Source: Gemmobacter caeruleus (GTDB lineage: Bacteria > Pseudomonadota > Alphaproteobacteria > Rhodobacterales > Rhodobacteraceae). From it: a stretch of DNA of 64,000 nucleotides. Each line of letters starts with the position of its first letter. Positions within the stretch are counted from its first letter, which is position 1. Position numbers and translations under genes: made by a program. The notes below the pieces were generated by a model. The model had not been told where the DNA came from. It did no database searches and worked only from the letters and a program-made list of their open reading frames with translations. Positions 63,389-64,000 of this stretch are shown one piece after another. The DNA lies in the NCBI RefSeq assembly GCF_008271655.1, contig NZ_VKKX01000054.1, positions 1 through 64,000 of the forward strand. Direction: 5' to 3'.

Positions 63389-64000
63389 ATGGCCCAGCTT
63401 CGGAAGATCCTGCTCGTCGATGATGATGACGACCTGCGCGAGGCGCTGAGCGAACAGCTTGTGATGACCGAGGATTTCGACGTGTTCGAGGCCTCGACCG
63501 GGCTGGAGGGTATGGAAAAGGCCAAGGCCGACAATTACGACATCGTCATTCTGGATGTGGGCCTGCCCGATACCGACGGGCGTGAATTGTGCCGGCGGCT
63601 GCGCAAGGCCGGGGTGAAATGCCCGGTGCTGATGCTGACCGGGCATGATTCGGATGCGGATACGATTCTGGGTCTGGATGCCGGGGCGAATGACTATGTG
63701 ACCAAACCCTTCAAGTTTCCGGTGCTGCTGGCGCGTATCCGCGCGCAACTGCGCCAGCATGAACAATCCGAGGATGCGATCTTTCAGCTTGGCCCCTACA
63801 CGTTCAAGCCGGCGCAGAAGCTGCTGGTGGACGAGAAAGAACGCAAGGTTCGTCTGACCGAGAAAGAGACGAATATCTTGAAGTTCCTCTATCGCGCTCA
63901 ACAAGGGGTTGTGGCGCGGGATGTGCTGCTGCATGAGGTCTGGGGCTATAATGCCGGGGTCACGACCCATACGCTCGAGACCCATATCTACCGTCTGCGG
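63389..64000 (+). CDS. OmpR-family response regulator (partial, runs off window)
   Basis: 204 codons of a response regulator are present with no stop before the window end. It begins [20 protein letters not shown]; the phospho-acceptor is Asp56 ([11 protein letters not shown]), with the TGHD and [10 protein letters not shown] motifs, and a winged-helix domain ([18 protein letters not shown]) ends at [12 protein letters not shown]. It should need only about 20-25 more residues. An AAGGAGAGG ribosome site precedes the ATG. No partner kinase gene is visible in the window. Confidence 0.92.
   Translation, partial: MAQLRKILLVDDDDDLREALSEQLVMTEDFDVFEASTGLEGMEKAKADNYDIVILDVGLPDTDGRELCRRLRKAGVKCPVLMLTGHDSDADTILGLDAGANDYVTKPFKFPVLLARIRAQLRQHEQSEDAIFQLGPYTFKPAQKLLVDEKERKVRLTEKETNILKFLYRAQQGVVARDVLLHEVWGYNAGVTTHTLETHIYRLR

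Overview
The window is GC-rich, densely packed DNA from an alphaproteobacterium, most likely a Rhodobacteraceae member of the Paracoccus/Gemmobacter/Rhodobacter type. Indicators are the GbpR-ChvE-GguABC sugar locus, a Rhodobacter-type porin, the DUF1489 and DUF3576 proteins, a soluble hybrid kinase/LuxR pair beside a quinoprotein alcohol dehydrogenase, and the carboxy(nor)spermidine polyamine pathway. The assignment rests on gene content only. No rRNA, tRNA, CRISPR array or prophage was seen.

Layout. 1-213: left end of an IS3-family insertion sequence. 611-6070: B12-dependent ribonucleotide reductase (nrdJ), a DUF1489 protein, a CorA-type metal transporter, a 2H-phosphoesterase-like DUF1045 protein and a GbpR-like LysR regulator. 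6223-17601: a ten-gene sugar operon (chvE, gguABC, sugar-acid dehydratase, sugar 1-dehydrogenase, semialdehyde dehydrogenase, dgoK, dgoA, lactonase). It can import an aldose and oxidise it without phosphorylation, serving both D-galactose and L-arabinose. 17598-20473: a luciferase-like oxidoreductase, a DMT transporter and a LysR regulator. 20587-23434: serine synthesis (serC, serA). 23558-25881: lipid A phosphoethanolamine transfer with diacylglycerol recycling. 25951-28791: cytochrome b561, a PepSY protein and an OmpR/histidine-kinase pair.

28788-48036 is the most interesting region: an alcohol-oxidation island. It holds an ExaA/PedH-type PQQ alcohol dehydrogenase with the Asp-x-Asp signature of lanthanide enzymes, two c-type cytochromes, a set of PQQ-associated periplasmic proteins, an ABC-2 type transporter, a NitT/TauT-type ABC importer, a NosR-like flavin/iron-sulfur membrane protein with its ApbE flavin transferase, and a LuxR regulator - FIST - hybrid kinase operon. 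Eight copies of a 16-bp dyad, approximately TNNGACCWWNGGTCNNA, lie one in front of each transcription start region in the island and tie these genes into one apparent regulon. This shared operator and the recruitment of the flavinylated NosR-like module are the main discovery candidates.

48042-64000: a sulfotransferase diverging from a GT14-type glycosyltransferase, a HIT protein, carboxynorspermidine decarboxylase and dehydrogenase, the leuS-lptE-holA operon, a DUF3576 lipoprotein, a strongly expressed-looking porin, a YggS-type PLP protein, an amylosucrase-like GH13 enzyme with tandem LacI-type operators, GTP cyclohydrolase II, and a response regulator cut by the window end.
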